NCBI GenBank assembly: GCA_973895155.1
Contig: OZ316893.1
Location: 15,004,001 to 15,068,000 of the forward strand
Length of the DNA stretch: 64,000 nt
Direction: 5' to 3'
DNA from: Marsupella aquatica
Lineage: Eukaryota; Marchantiophyta
In this document: positions 23,389 through 35,048 of the stretch, in pieces
Numbering within the stretch: the stretch's first letter is position 1
Layout: each line of letters opens with the position of its first letter
Translations under genes and position numbers: made by a program
Notes under the pieces: model-generated
What the model was told of the DNA's origin: nothing
The model's database searches: none
The model's input: only the letters and a program-made list of their open reading frames with translations

Positions 23389-24113
23389 TGTCCTAGGTTG
23401 TTTGCGGGGGCCTTAATTTGGAGGGAAATGTCGAAACTGGGAGAGATAATTATTCCTCAGTTGTGACTGCAAATTCTTCCGAACATCCCGGGAGAGGTTT
23501 TCATGAGTCGAGAAACAGAAGGAATTCAATTCCTCGTGTAGTGTATTGTTGTTACCACACATTGGCCGCACGACATTTTTCATCCCGAACGAGGAATCTT
23601 TCTTTGAGGAGGCGAATTTGCGGGGATTCTACGAAGATCCGGTATTGGAAGGCGTGAGTTGCAAGTCGAATAGCATCGAGTAGCATCGAAGCGAAGAGGC
23701 GAGTAACAAATTGGACGGGTGTGTTGGCGAGAAGCAGAAGCGCTGGCGAGAACTTGAGCAGAGCCGCTGCTGCTTGGCAGATTCTGGAGGATACGGTAGT
23801 GAAATTGAGGACCGTAGTGCAATAAACGATGAAGCGTAAGGTTGAGCGCTAAAGAATTTGAGGAGCAATGCACGGAAATTGGAGTGGCAGGATCGAGGAA
23901 AGGTTGATTGGGTTGTGGCCCGAGCTTGATTAAAAGAATGGGTGGTGGAGATCATCGACCCGAGAAATGAGTAGGTTAGGGTTTAGGGTTTTCCAGAGAA
24001 CAGGAAACTGAGGTCAAACCCCTATCGGAGCACATTGTGAAGCAGGAAACACCTAAGGTTTGAACTTTACCCTAAGTTTCATCGCGCAGCTTGGTCGCTT
24101 GCAAGGATTAGCA
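23389..24113 (+). promoter_or_regulatory. SSRP1 upstream region with telo-box
   Basis: The interval between the tandem repeat and the SSRP1 start codon contains ttagggtttagggtttt at 23976-23992, i.e. the telo-box (AAACCCTAA) in reverse orientation. Telo-boxes are known from promoters of plant genes active in dividing cells, which fits a replication- and transcription-linked histone chaperone. No TATA box is evident near it. The 5' UTR probably begins within the last 200 bp. Confidence 0.5.
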
Positions 24114-27100
24114 ATGGCGACCGATGGTGGAGCGCTGCACCAATTCGGCAACATTTTACTGGGAGGCCGTGGTGGCATGGTAAACATCCGTTCTCATTTT
24201 TCTATTATCCTTCCAGATAGTTAATGACCTAGCTGAGGTTTTTGTTCTGGCCGTCGTGGTAGCGAGTTCAGATTGTACAAGCTGGTCTCCGGCCTCCGGT
24301 TCTTGTTCTTGTTAATTTGTTAATGCGTGCATACTGTCGGGCAGAACCCAGGGCAGCTCAAAATACATGCAGGTGGATTCGTATGGAAGAAAACAGGAGG
24401 TGGCAAAGTCGTGGACGTGTCCAAGGCAGACGTTTCTGCATTGAGTTGGACACGACTTCCGAGAGGATACCAGCTGGGGGTCAAGATGAGAGCTGGCTCG
24501 AATGTCAAATTCAGTGGTTTCCGTGAACAGGTGTGTACAGGACTGTCCACAAATGGTATCGGTTCTCTCGCTATTCCATAACGTTATGGTTTGCCGTTTC
24601 ATTTCAGCCAGTTCAGCTTTATCACGCTGAAAGCAGCTGTCACAGCTCTTGCTTGAGCCTCTATCTTCACGGCCTCTCCTACTTCTAATGAAAAGTGTTG
24701 TTGCCGAAGATGGTTTGTCAATATATCTGCTTGTGATTTATTTACAGGACGTTTCCAGCTTGAACCCTTTCTTGGAGGCAAATTTGGGAATCACACCCGA
24801 AGAAAAGCCACTTGCAATAAGTGGCCGCAACTGGGGGGATGCCGAATTGGATGGTACGTAGATGAGAATCAGTTGTGCTCAACAGGGTTTTGGATTTGTC
24901 CTTGGTTGGCTTGGGATTTAATTTTTTCTCAATGGAGCGCAATACTTCAGAGAACTGGTTAGCTTTGGACCCACCTCGTTTGGTATGTTGACTTCCATAC
25001 TGCAGGAAACTAAAAACAGGAAGTGTCATTTTGTAGGCAACATGGTGTCCTTCGTTGTGGGCGGGAAGCAGGCCTTCGAGGTGTCCATAGCTGATGTGAG
25101 CCAGACCCAAATGATGGGGAAAAATGACGTAGTTCTGGAGTTTCATGTAGATGATACGACTGGAGCTAATGAGGTATTTCTTCTGCTTACCAGTTGCGTT
25201 GTAGTTTTACTTTCTTGCTATGTCACACTCAGTCCACTCTCATTTTTGAGGTGTCCTTCATTACAACTCGCGAAGTGTCTCTGGTAAGTATAGATGTGCC
25301 CCCAGTAGCTACCTATTAGACACTCTCACATTTCTTACATCTTTTTGTGTTGCAAAACGATTATTGGCTCAACTTAACACTATTCTGCTACGGATCCAAT
25401 CAATTTATAGTTGGCATTCCGTAATACTTATGTGGAAAACTGGTGTAGTTCTCATTTCCATGAGTTTGATGTAGTCCAAAGATGGGGTTGTGCTGCAGGA
25501 GTTTTGCGTTGACATTTGATTGTACTGTTTTGAATTTGTTTCTGTAGAAAGATACTCTAATGGAGCTCAGCTTTCATGTTCCGAGTACAAACGGCACGTA
25601 TATTGGAGACGAAGAGCGTCCATCAGCTCAAGTATGGAAGTTTACTCTGAAACTTTCCGAAACTAAACATGTTGCATGTAAGCAGCCTTGGGCATGGGTA
25701 AATAATGTGGGTGAGTCTAGGGAAAGAGCCTTCAACCTTCGGGCAGCAAAACGTTCGTGAGAGTGGAAGGTTTAAAGGAATGCATGAGGGTATCATATAG
25801 TGTATGTGCGGCTTATGCATCATATTGAACGCTGGAGAAGTTGACGTGTTGAGAAACTTCGAGTCAGCTTTTGCATGGTTTTGGATGCCGGAGTAATTGC
25901 ATATGTGACATGCCTTTGGCTCATGCATGGTTTGGACTATGTGAGGGGGTCCAGGTGTTTTTTGAGAAGATAAAAGGGTTCGCTGATCTTTCATCAACAG
26001 GCACAGATGCCATTGCATTGTTTGAAGAGATAGGTGTACTCACTCCGAGGTAAGACATCTGCATTCAGGGTTCGTATTAATTGTATTTCCAGCTTTTCAT
26101 GTCAGGTCTTCCGTGAGAAGATCTTGTCGATGGCGGACGTTGGGCCATCTGGGGCAGAAGCAATTGCTATGTTCGTTGAAGTTGGTATCCTCACACCCAG
26201 GTATTTATGATGTGAATGTATATCTCATCTAGTGTGAAAGTAGACTATCGATGAGATATCTGGGTGGTGAGGTGTCCGTGGAGAATCTCAAGTGTTATGT
26301 GAAATACTTGGGATATGTACCAGACGGCATGAACTCTGACATGTGCATTTTTAATTATGTGGTTTGGTGCAGAGGGAGGTATAATGTTGAACTTCACTTG
26401 TCATTTCTGCGACTTCAAGGACAAGCAAATGATTTCAAGATCCAGTATAACAGTGTTGTCCGTCTCTTTATCCTTCCTAAGGTAGACTTCTTTGGTTTTT
26501 TGTACCTTTCAGTTTTCACGCACAGCTCAGCCAATATTGTTGGAACAGAGGAGTCTGGGTCCCTGTAGACATATTATTTATACCTTCCTGCAAATTTCAA
26601 TGAGCACCGCGGAAGATGCTCACATTATCCTGACCTGTAGGAATGATGTGCATTTCTTCTAATTGAGGTCAACTAGCTCTTGAACCTCCACTGTCACTGA
26701 AAGATGGGAGACAAAAATAGCCCCTTTCCCAACACTCTTTTACTTTTTAAGGAGATATTTGACTAATCATGGTATTTAAGTATTACCAGAATGTGGTGAT
26801 TTGAATGGTGTAAAAACATTTCATAATTCAATGATCTATGCAACTTGTGACGCTTAGTTTTCTCTTCTGGTTTTTATAGACGATTGATTTCAGTCTGACA
26901 AAACATATGCAGTTGTCGTCTTTCAATTCGGGATAACATAGTTATGCAACATTGCTGTTTCCCTGGCAGTCAAATCAGCCTCACACTTTTGTGGTCATCA
27001 CACTGGACCCACCTATCCGCAAAGGCCAGACTTTTTACCCGCATATTGTTCTTCAGGTGAAATGATGCCTGAATACTCTGATTTTGTCTTACATTTCAGC

Positions 27101-30100
27101 TGTGCTAAGTCTACATATATTTCTATTCACAGATTATCCCTTCTACTTCTTGCATAGGTTCATGAACTTCATTCAATATTTGGGTAAATTACACCCTGTA
27201 CATTATTTCGAGTAACTTTTGTTTTTCTTGCTCTATTGGCTTTGATTGGCAGTTTCCTTCAGAAGAGATAACTGAGTGCAGTCTTTCGATTCAAGAAGAC
27301 CTGCTGACTACTAAGTACAAAGATCGGCTCCAGCCCCACTACAAGGTATAGTGAAGTTAAAAGGGCTTTTGTTGAAATGTACGCTGCTAGGCTGAAACTT
27401 GACCTTACGCGGACGAGTCGTGGTCTGGCTTGCAGGATCTTTCTCATGATGTCTTTACACAAATTCTCAAAGGACTATCTGGTGCCAAGGTCACAAGACC
27501 CGGAAAGTTTCGAAGTAGTCAAGATGGCTATTCGGTACGGGCCTCATTAAAGGCCGAGGAAGGGACTCTCTATCCCCTAGAAAAGAGCTTCTTTTTCTTG
27601 CCAAAGCCCCCAACTCTTATTCTGCACGACGAGGTACATTTCCTTTCAAATTCGTTTCCTTTGCTCTCTGTACATATCATCTGCTTAGAATGCTAATGTA
27701 CTAAACGACAGTAGCGTTCGTAGCCACACAGTCCTCCAAGTCTCGCAAGACTCTGTTTGGATGTCCCCCCCGGACTAAGGGTCGCTCCCAGGTTAGTTGG
27801 TAAGAATCGCTTCCTATCAAAACTGCAAATTATATGCAGCGAGCTGCCAACTTTAACACCAGTGAGTCTGTCGACCTCTTTAAGTGAGACTAATTCAACT
27901 TTGTCATGCCCTTGCAGATTGAGTTTGTTGAATTTGAAAGACATGGTACCGCTGGACCCAGTAGTATTTCTTCACATTATTTTGACCTTCTGATTCGCCT
28001 GAAGAGTGAGCAAGAACATCAATTCCGCAACATACAGCGGAATGAATATCATAACTTGTTTGATTTTATAAGGTTTGGTGCACTATTGTCTTTTACCTTC
28101 TTTGTTCAATATGCTTCTGTTGATGTTGGGAATATTGGTAATAAGAAATAGAAGTGAGCTGTTGATATTATTTGTACGATCCACCCTACTGATTAGAGTT
28201 GACGGGAATTATTACGGGATCTTGGTTCGCTTTTGAGTAGTACTACTCCATGTAAATGGAACCGCTGTTTATATCTGTTTGAGTTCTTCTAAGCAGATGC
28301 ATAGATTGAAATGCTTCTGATTGTAAGAAGAAGATTTAATAAAGAATAGTAGATTGTGTTACAATTTCCGTATCATGGATTAAATCGATCCTGCGAATCA
28401 TATTTTTAACCGGAGGTATGACTAATAAGCATTGGAACGTGACTTTGATTTCAACCGATTGGTAGAACAAGTAAGCCAGGATGAATGTGGAACGTGGTTT
28501 TGTTTTCGACGAATTGGTAGATCGAGTAAGCCATGATGAAGTTTCTATCATGTCTTGTACAGGTAAAAAATATTTGTAAAAGTAGTTTGACGTACCCACC
28601 TAGGTTTTTTCTCACAAGGGTGGTGATGTGTGATTCTTATCCAGTTCCAAAGGGTTGAAGATCTTGAATCTTGGTGATAATGCACAAGGTGCAAGTGGAG
28701 TAGCTGCTGCCTTGGAAGCCTCAGATGACGAAGGTGTGGATCCACATCTGAATCGCATACGTATTGCCAGGGGAGCTGGTGACGGAGGCGGAGATGACAG
28801 TGACGAAGAGGTACGTGTCTGCATGGAACTCGTCTAAAGAGGCAACACTGCCTTCATTTTATGAGACGGGCACTTTTCTTGGATGGAATATTGTCAACCA
28901 TGCATCCTTTAGTTCCAGTTGTAAGAGTGAGCTTCCTAATTGTCCGACCCAGCTCACATCCTTGCCTCTCTAGCGGTGACGAGGCCTCAGTCCCATTTTT
29001 TCCCATTTGTTTATAATTGAATCTACTTTCCAGTTTCTGTGAAAGTTTGTTAGACACCTTTTGCAAAATCACGGATTTCATCGGTATCATTTATAATCAT
29101 TTTAAGCTTTCCTCGTTAGAGACATACTAGCTAATATCAACAATTGATCCTGTTGCAGGACGAGGACTTCGTTGCAGAGAAAGATGATGCCGGTTCCCCC
29201 ACGGACGATTCTGAAGCAGAAGAACCAGATGCCAGTGATGATGATGGTGGTGGAGGTAGTGAAGAAGACGAGGATGAAGAGGAAGAAGAAGAGGTAACCT
29301 GTGACGCTGTATCTATATGGTCATGTTCGGAGCAGAGCATTCCTTCTAGAGGCCATGTGTGTTTAGCGATGGTCGGTGTGAAACAGAAATGGCTGGGCGG
29401 GGGTTGGGATTCGAAAACCTGCTTAACTGTGATCTTTCTCGAAGGTCTGACTCGAAGATGGCTTGTCTTCAAAACTCTTTGTGGCAGGATGAAAGACCAA
29501 AGAAGAGAAAGAGAGAACCTGTTGCTGCAAAGCCGAGAAAGACGAAAGCAAAAGACGATGCTGATGGAGGAAAGAAGTCCAAGAGGAAGAAAAAGGATCC
29601 GAATGCGCCTAAAAGGGGTCTATCAGGATTCATGTACTTTTCTCAGTCTGAAAGAGAGGTATGTCTAGGGTGACAACACAACTCATTGTGTCCAGGTTTT
29701 GTTTCGAAGCAATGATGTCTCTGTTGAAGAGGCATTTGAGAAAGTTTTATAGTGCATATGCACTTACTAAGCGCATGCAGATGTTGATTTCTAGATCTTT
29801 CCATGGCATACATGTCCTTCGCCACATGATAGAAGCTGAAGTTGTTGGCGATTGTTTGCAGAATCTGAAGAAAAGCCAACCGGGATTATCTTTTACTGAG
29901 ACTGGAAAGGTTCTTGGAGACAAGTGGAAGAAAATGTCAGGTAGACTCAAACAGAGACTGAACTGTAGGTTATCAGATCTTGATCTGGGTCTACGCATGG
30001 TCTATAACCCTATTGGGTGTAATGGCTCTTCATTTACTCAAGTGACCTGCAGGAAAACCTTGCTCCAAGCCTTGTTGTTCTTGTCCTCGCAAGTAGCTTA

Positions 30101-30247
30101 TCTTATGGGTTATCGTTTTCAGGTGAGGAGAAAGCGCCCTTTGAAGCCAAGGCAGCAGCAGACAAAGAAAGGTATAAACGAGATATGGTCGAATTCAATC
30201 GTGGGGGGGCTGCACAAGTAGAGGACGATGGATCCGATGACGACTGA
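24114..30247 (+). CDS. SSRP1: SSRP1, HMG-box subunit of the FACT histone chaperone
   Basis: With SPT16, SSRP1 forms FACT, which handles H2A-H2B during transcription and replication in the nucleus. Exons are 24114-24179, 24345-24530, 24748-24853, 25037-25173, 25548-25631, 26106-26200, 26373-26481, 26970-27056, 27253-27345, 27436-27633, 27918-28072, 28645-28810, 29159-29293, 29488-29658, 29862-29940 and 30123-30247. They sum to 1992 nt, or 663 residues, as expected for plant SSRP1. Residues 1 to about 190 are the N-terminal dimerisation domain; about 200-440 the tandem PH-like middle domain ([63 protein letters not shown]). An acidic, Ser-rich tract spans about 480-540, a Lys/Arg-rich NLS-like tract about 543-576, and the HMG box about 577-645 ([26 protein letters not shown]). 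A second version of exon 6 lies in the intron before it (see separate entry). Upstream telo-box; no breaks in the frame. Confidence 0.97.
25955..26049 (+). other. SSRP1: Duplicate SSRP1 exon 6a (alternative to exon 6b)
   Basis: This 95-nt open segment has an AG before it and GTAAG after it, the same length and phase as canonical exon 6 (26106-26200). It encodes [16 protein letters not shown] then [16 protein letters not shown], against [16 protein letters not shown] then [16 protein letters not shown] in 6b: 18 of 32 residues are identical. It covers the linker into the middle domain and its first strand. The intron between the two copies would be only 56 nt. Joining both copies shifts the frame and gives a stop in exon 9 (27269-27271). 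The upstream pyrimidine tract of 6a is weak (gtgagggggtccag), so 6a may be the minor form. It could instead be a decaying duplicate, but the open frame argues against that. Confidence 0.8.
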
Positions 30248-31424
30248 TCCACCAGTATACAGCCTTGTTAGGTTGTTTTAGGAGGAGAAACAAGCATTTA
30301 CGGTGGCAGGTCAGATTGTTTGGTCTGTTGGAGCCTCAAGAAACCAACGACCCTGGAGTATGTTTTGTTGCGCTGAGTAGTGGTCATGAGTGGAGATCAG
30401 TAGAGTGCTCAAGTTTTACACTGATCGTGAGATTGGACCACGAAGAGCGTTCACACGAACAGAAGGGCCTATTAGTCGGTTATGGAGGTGGTTTGTCAGA
30501 AAACACTTCTCACATGATGTACTGAATTAGAGTCAGTTCTTCAGACCAGGTTAGACAGCATACAGGTATAGAGCAGGTGTTCTGGTAGCTACTATCGGAC
30601 AAAAATATTACTTAAATGGCAGGTTGAGTAGACCTTTCTCGTCAAGTTTCCACCTTCTTTGTAGGCTGAGGTGGTTGTACAGCAGCAATTTTGAAATGGT
30701 TTGAACTTCCAGTGGGTTGTTTTTAGGACTCGAGGTATCCTACTCATTCCTGGACGGAAGTGAGTAATGCCTGTGATGGTTGGACTGTTATGGCTGCCGT
30801 GGTTTTCATGGTATTCCTGTGTCTAAATCAGGACTCTAGGTGCTAATCCCTTCATAGCTTTTTACTTGCTCCTACTATACGTCCTAGTGGCACACCGTAT
30901 AACCAACACTTCATTATAAAAGACTCTAGAAGTCTCGGTGATCAAAGTGATAGGCTAATGTCATCAAGCTTGATACTGGTGGTTGTTCAAAGCAAGGCAA
31001 CTAGTGGGCATTTTTGTTCATTGCGGAGGTGCACATTGAACTCTTTAGAGACTAGCAGTCAAACGAGGAGCAAACACCCCGAATCAGACAATTCTTAGAT
31101 TTGGTAGAACGTAATGGAAGGAAAAACATAATTCACGTGATAAGCAGATAGCAAAGGATCATTTTCAGGATCCCACTATAGTGGCCACGCTCGTTGCCTA
31201 ATACAATCTGAGTTCAAGATTTAAGGTTCAATCGTGTAATGTAATCTTATTTATAGAGCGGGAAGCTAAAGTTGAGATCTAGAAGCAGCTAGACCGAGAC
31301 TCTAGGGCCCTACCAAAATTTATGTTCATGGAAAAATTTATGTGCATGGAAACAATTAGTTCAATTATCCTTTGGTTATGTAAGTTTATTTTATTGAACT
31401 ATTTAGAGTCATGAAAATTTGTAC
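30248..31424. other. SSRP1 3' region, otherwise gene-free
   Basis: The first few hundred bases should contain the SSRP1 3' UTR; no clear polyadenylation motif stands out. Beyond that, only short open frames without motifs are present. The composition becomes AT-rich towards the right. Confidence 0.5.
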
Positions 31425-31576
31425 ATTCAAATAAATAGATGAGAGTACAAAGATTAAATGAAAGAATCTAAATGAATTAATTTTGAGGATAGACAATTCC
31501 ATTCAAATAAATAGATGAGAGTACAAAGATTAAATGAAAGAATCTAAATGAATTAATTTTGAGGATAGACAATTCC
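31425..31576. repeat. Perfect 76-bp tandem duplication
   Basis: Positions 31425-31500 and 31501-31576 read identically from 'attcaaataaatagatgag' to 'gaggatagacaattcc'. Perfect identity in AT-rich non-coding DNA indicates a very recent duplication or an assembly artefact. Confidence 0.9.
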
Positions 31577-32040
31577 ATTGAAGGCAACAAATATGACTAC
31601 ATTCATGATAATAGGAAGAGTAAATCTCCATGCAAAAAGTTTCTCTTAATATTTGTGTGTATACAATATATAGTAAATCTCCATGCAAAAAATTTCTCTT
31701 AATATCTTTGTGTGTATACAACATATGTAACATTAAGCAAAATATTATCTTGTACATAGTAGTTACAAGGTATTAGAGTCCCCTGTATTACTCTACCCAT
31801 GGTAATTATTCCTCTGCCCATAGTAGTTAATTTTGAGTATATTTAACTCAATTTCATTGAAGACAAATATGAGTACATTCATGCTAATATGGAGTCTCCA
31901 TGCAAAAAGTTTCTCTTAATATCTTTGTGTGTATACAATAACTCTAACATGACATATAGTTTAGGTAAAATATTACTTTGTACATAATAATTACAAGGTA
32001 TGAGAGTCCTCTGTATTTCTCTACCCATATTAGTTATGGT
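31577..32040. repeat. Diverged tandem duplication, 190-280 bp unit
   Basis: About 31577-31810 and 31852-32038 share the same order of blocks: 'attgaag...aaatatga.tacattcatg.taata', 'tctccatgcaaaaagtttctcttaat', 'tgtgtgtataca', 'tgtacata.ta.ttacaaggtat.agagtcc' and 'ctctacccat'. Within the first copy the ~52-bp 'taaatctccatgcaaaaa' segment is itself duplicated (about 31621 and 31673). The array abuts the 3' end of the transposase gene and might be part of that element. Confidence 0.75.
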
Positions 32041-32042
32041 AT

Positions 32043-34341
32043 TTAAAAAAACACACAGGGAAAGCCCATCTCAACCCAATCTTTGCATTCACAGTGCCTT
32101 GATTTCACATCTAGGGCCCATTGTCCTTGGGAATCACACATCAATGCAGTCGTGGCTGATGATGGACGCTCATCCACCCCCCCGGCTTTTGTGTATAATG
32201 TATTCAACATCCATGTTGCATGTTGAGTCAACCTATTCTCACCTGCAGGCCAAGCTATAATATATGCACATATGCATAAATTAATTTCATTGCTCACAAG
32301 TCTGCGGTCATGCAAGAATAAAATGTAAGTATTGAAAAGTTAAAAATCTTACTTGCTGCATCGATTGCTCTGTTGTAATGCTTGGTCATTGTGTAGTCCC
32401 ACAGTTCCTTGCAGATTAGCAATGCAGGCAACTTGCGAATAGGTTTAATTACTCCATTCAAAATCTCCACTACATTTGAGGTAGTATGACCCCACCTACA
32501 TACCAACATGAAGAATCATCAAAAACCCATAACCCTGAACATGGTACAGTTTATAGGAAGCTGGAAATTGTGTTGGTGCTTTACCTTGGTACTGGAAAGG
32601 CATGACGTGAGTATAGCTTTGGGTCAATGGCTTGAATATATCTAATTCCAGCTTCCTGACGGTCATTCAGTGGCTGGTACTCGTCCAACATGCGATCAAA
32701 TTCAGATTTGCGAACCTGACGGGCCAACTGACCAGTCCAAAGACATATGAGTGATAAAGAATTTTACCAAGTCATAACAAGTTCATTTAGGGCAGGCAAA
32801 AGGTCACTGAGCATGAAAATTCAAAATGGGATCACATACCTTAAGAAACCAGTCACCAAGTGCTTTGTCTGAGTTGGATACAACATTTGCCTTAATATGC
32901 CGTGTGCAAAATGAGTGATGAATGTCACCCCAGATGGTCTGAACTGCTGGAATCAAGCCTTTATCACGATCTGAGACAATGACAGTCTCTCTCTCCATCC
33001 TCATTCTAGGATAGGATCGATCAAGATGAGCCATGAACCAAATCCAATTTTCCTTGTTCTCGACCCCAACAATAGCCCATGCTAATAGCAGAATGTGATT
33101 GTTACAGTCAAAGGTTGTAGCCAACAATATAATCATTGGGAATTCACCTCCTGTTGCAAGGGAGAGAGATTAGTGATGCAGCGCAGACCTGCTTGCAGTT
33201 TGAATTGAATACAAATAAATTGAACGATATGGTATGAAATTTATGAAACTCTCTAGCTGCCGTTACCTGTGTGTGTAGCATCCATCCCAACAAAAGGTCG
33301 AACATGGATGAAGGCATTTTGTGACGATGCTGGTGCCATAAAAATTCTGCGAAATTGATTGTCAGTTTCATATGTTTCATACAATACATGTGATCCAGGG
33401 TCTGTATGTTTCAGTTTAGCCACGTATGCTGGAATCATCTGGAAGGATGTGCCATGATCACCACCTAGCTTTTGGATCACTTTCCGCCGTGCTCGTTGTG
33501 CAGTCCATACCGTAGTATCAGCAGAATGGATATCACGAATGTGCCCTCTCAAGTCTTTATTGGACGTGTTTGGGTTAACACGGATGTTCGACTGTACCTT
33601 TTCCTCTACCCATCGTCTCTTATGAGCACCATGTCTCCACTTGTGACTCGATTGTGAACAGGTGTGGATAAGGTAACTTTTCTGTATGCAAATTCTGCCA
33701 CTTTCTTTCATGTGCCTGACATAAAGTTCAGCTTTGCAGGAGTGTGGATCATTCACATCAAACCCTCTGCACTTACCCATGAATCTGGTTTTATTCCTAG
33801 CAAACCTGGTGAAACTCCATCCTGCTTTGGCTTCATATTCATCTAATGCTTTATTAAATTCATTCCAAGTAACATACTGTTGCCCTTTGAGAAGTTTCAG
33901 TTCAAGCTCAGATGGTTGATGATTGTTCACAAATCCTGCATGACAATTACCAGTGATAGTTAAACACGAGAACTGTTCACTGAGCATGAAAATCTTGAGA
34001 ATTCTATGAATTGGGGGTACATAGAGCATACCTGATTCTGCTGGACATAACTGAGAGTGAAAGTCATCTTGGACAAGCTCACTAATATCAATATGTGGAT
34101 TTTTCTCTGGGTTATCTCTCAATTCTGTATGTCCTTCAGAACATGATTCAGAACCCACGGTCCATAAGGTACAGTCATTGCCATCAAATGTGGGCTGTGA
34201 TTCTTCTTCACAGTTGTTGCTGGAATACTCTGAATCACTGGTGTGATAGGATTCAGATTCGTGTGAATCTAACCAACATCCAGAACCAGAGATATCTTGA
34301 GGGTCCATGGTGTATGTGCCCAGCTTTAACGTCCTGTGCAT
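32043..34341 (-). CDS. Mutator-like (MULE) transposase, truncated SWIM
   Basis: This is a transposase of a MuDR-type DNA transposon. Minus-strand exons are 34341-33267, 33150-32840, 32727-32585, 32495-32353 and 32254-32043, in phase throughout, giving 627 residues. The N-terminal third is acidic and Ser-rich. A MuDR zinc-binding-like region follows (FMGKCRGFDVNDPHSCKAEL to HTCSQSSHKWRHG). The catalytic DDE core is complete: D in VGMDATHTGGEF, D in VSDRDKGLIPAV, E in TTSNVVEILNGV. The SWIM finger begins (CECKDWVEMGFPC), but the frame stops two residues later, before its final His and the usual C-terminal tail. No flanking terminal inverted repeats were found. It is either a defective element or a shortened lineage; a domesticated gene is less likely. 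Confidence 0.85.
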
Positions 34342-34782
34342 TATTTAGACTAGTTACATTTGTGGTAATTTGAACATGTCGGACATCCTGTGACTTTTAA
34401 AGTCCATAACAGGTTTAAGTTTTGCATTCAAATGTATGTAAGCGCCCATATCATGACTAGGTTGCAGCGAACACAAGCACTGATTTCAGCAACAAATTAA
34501 ACATGCATACATACAATAACAGTCTAAGTCTCCACCTGATGTCCGGAATTACTTAATCCAGGAGTCGAAGTCAATGCAATCTACTAAGTGATGTTTGCAG
34601 CACATCCGGCCAGCCAACCCTTCAGATTTCGCTGCATTGCCAGCACCCTGTTTTGCAGGATAGCTTGAATCGCAGCGCAGCAAAAGCTAACCTGAACCAT
34701 GGCATTGACCCTACGCCCAGCCAGCCCCCCGATTTTCAGCACAGCGCAGCACAGCTAGCAAGCCTAGCCTCAATTGCAGCAG
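34342..34782. other. Gene-free stretch upstream of the MULE transposase
   Basis: No gene is seen. The interval likely holds the promoter and 5' end of the transposon, but I cannot identify a long terminal inverted repeat matching the other side. Towards its right end the sequence becomes rich in 'gcagc' motifs leading into the minisatellite. Confidence 0.4.
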
Positions 34783-35048
34783 CCAGCCCTCCAAATCGCA
34801 GCGCAGCCAGCCCTCCAGACCGCAGCACAGCCAGCCCTCCTGATCGCAGCGCAGCCAGCCCTCCAAATCGCAGCGCAGCCAGCCCCCCACATAGCAGCGC
34901 AGCAGCCCCCGTTTTGCACTCAATCCGGGACTGAATCGATTGCCCAGCCCCCGACCCTAAGCGCAGCCAGCATACGATTCGTTTTGCACTCAATCCGGGA
35001 CTGAATCGATTGCCCAGCCCCGACCCTAAGCGCAGCCAGCATACGATT
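34783..35048. repeat. 24-bp minisatellite (x5) plus 69-bp tandem duplication
   Basis: Five 24-bp units of the type ccagccctccaaatcgcag plus cgcag occupy 34783-34806, 34807-34830, 34831-34854, 34855-34878 and 34879-34902. They are followed by two almost identical longer units, 34910-34979 and 34980-35048, both running from 'cgttttgcactcaatccggg' to 'gcagccagcatacgatt' and differing by one C. Because 24 is a multiple of 3, several frames stay open on both strands (e.g. ASPPNRSA repeats), which produces misleading ORFs. I do not regard them as coding. Confidence 0.88.

Noticed and set aside
34783-34902. Regular short repeats resembling a CRISPR array
   Set aside because: Units are head-to-tail without unique spacers, in a eukaryotic nuclear context; this is a minisatellite.
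34653-35004. Repeat proteins (ASPPNRSA or QPALQIAA repeats) on both strands
   Set aside because: The frames are open only because the 24-bp repeat unit is a multiple of three; no gene structure surrounds them.
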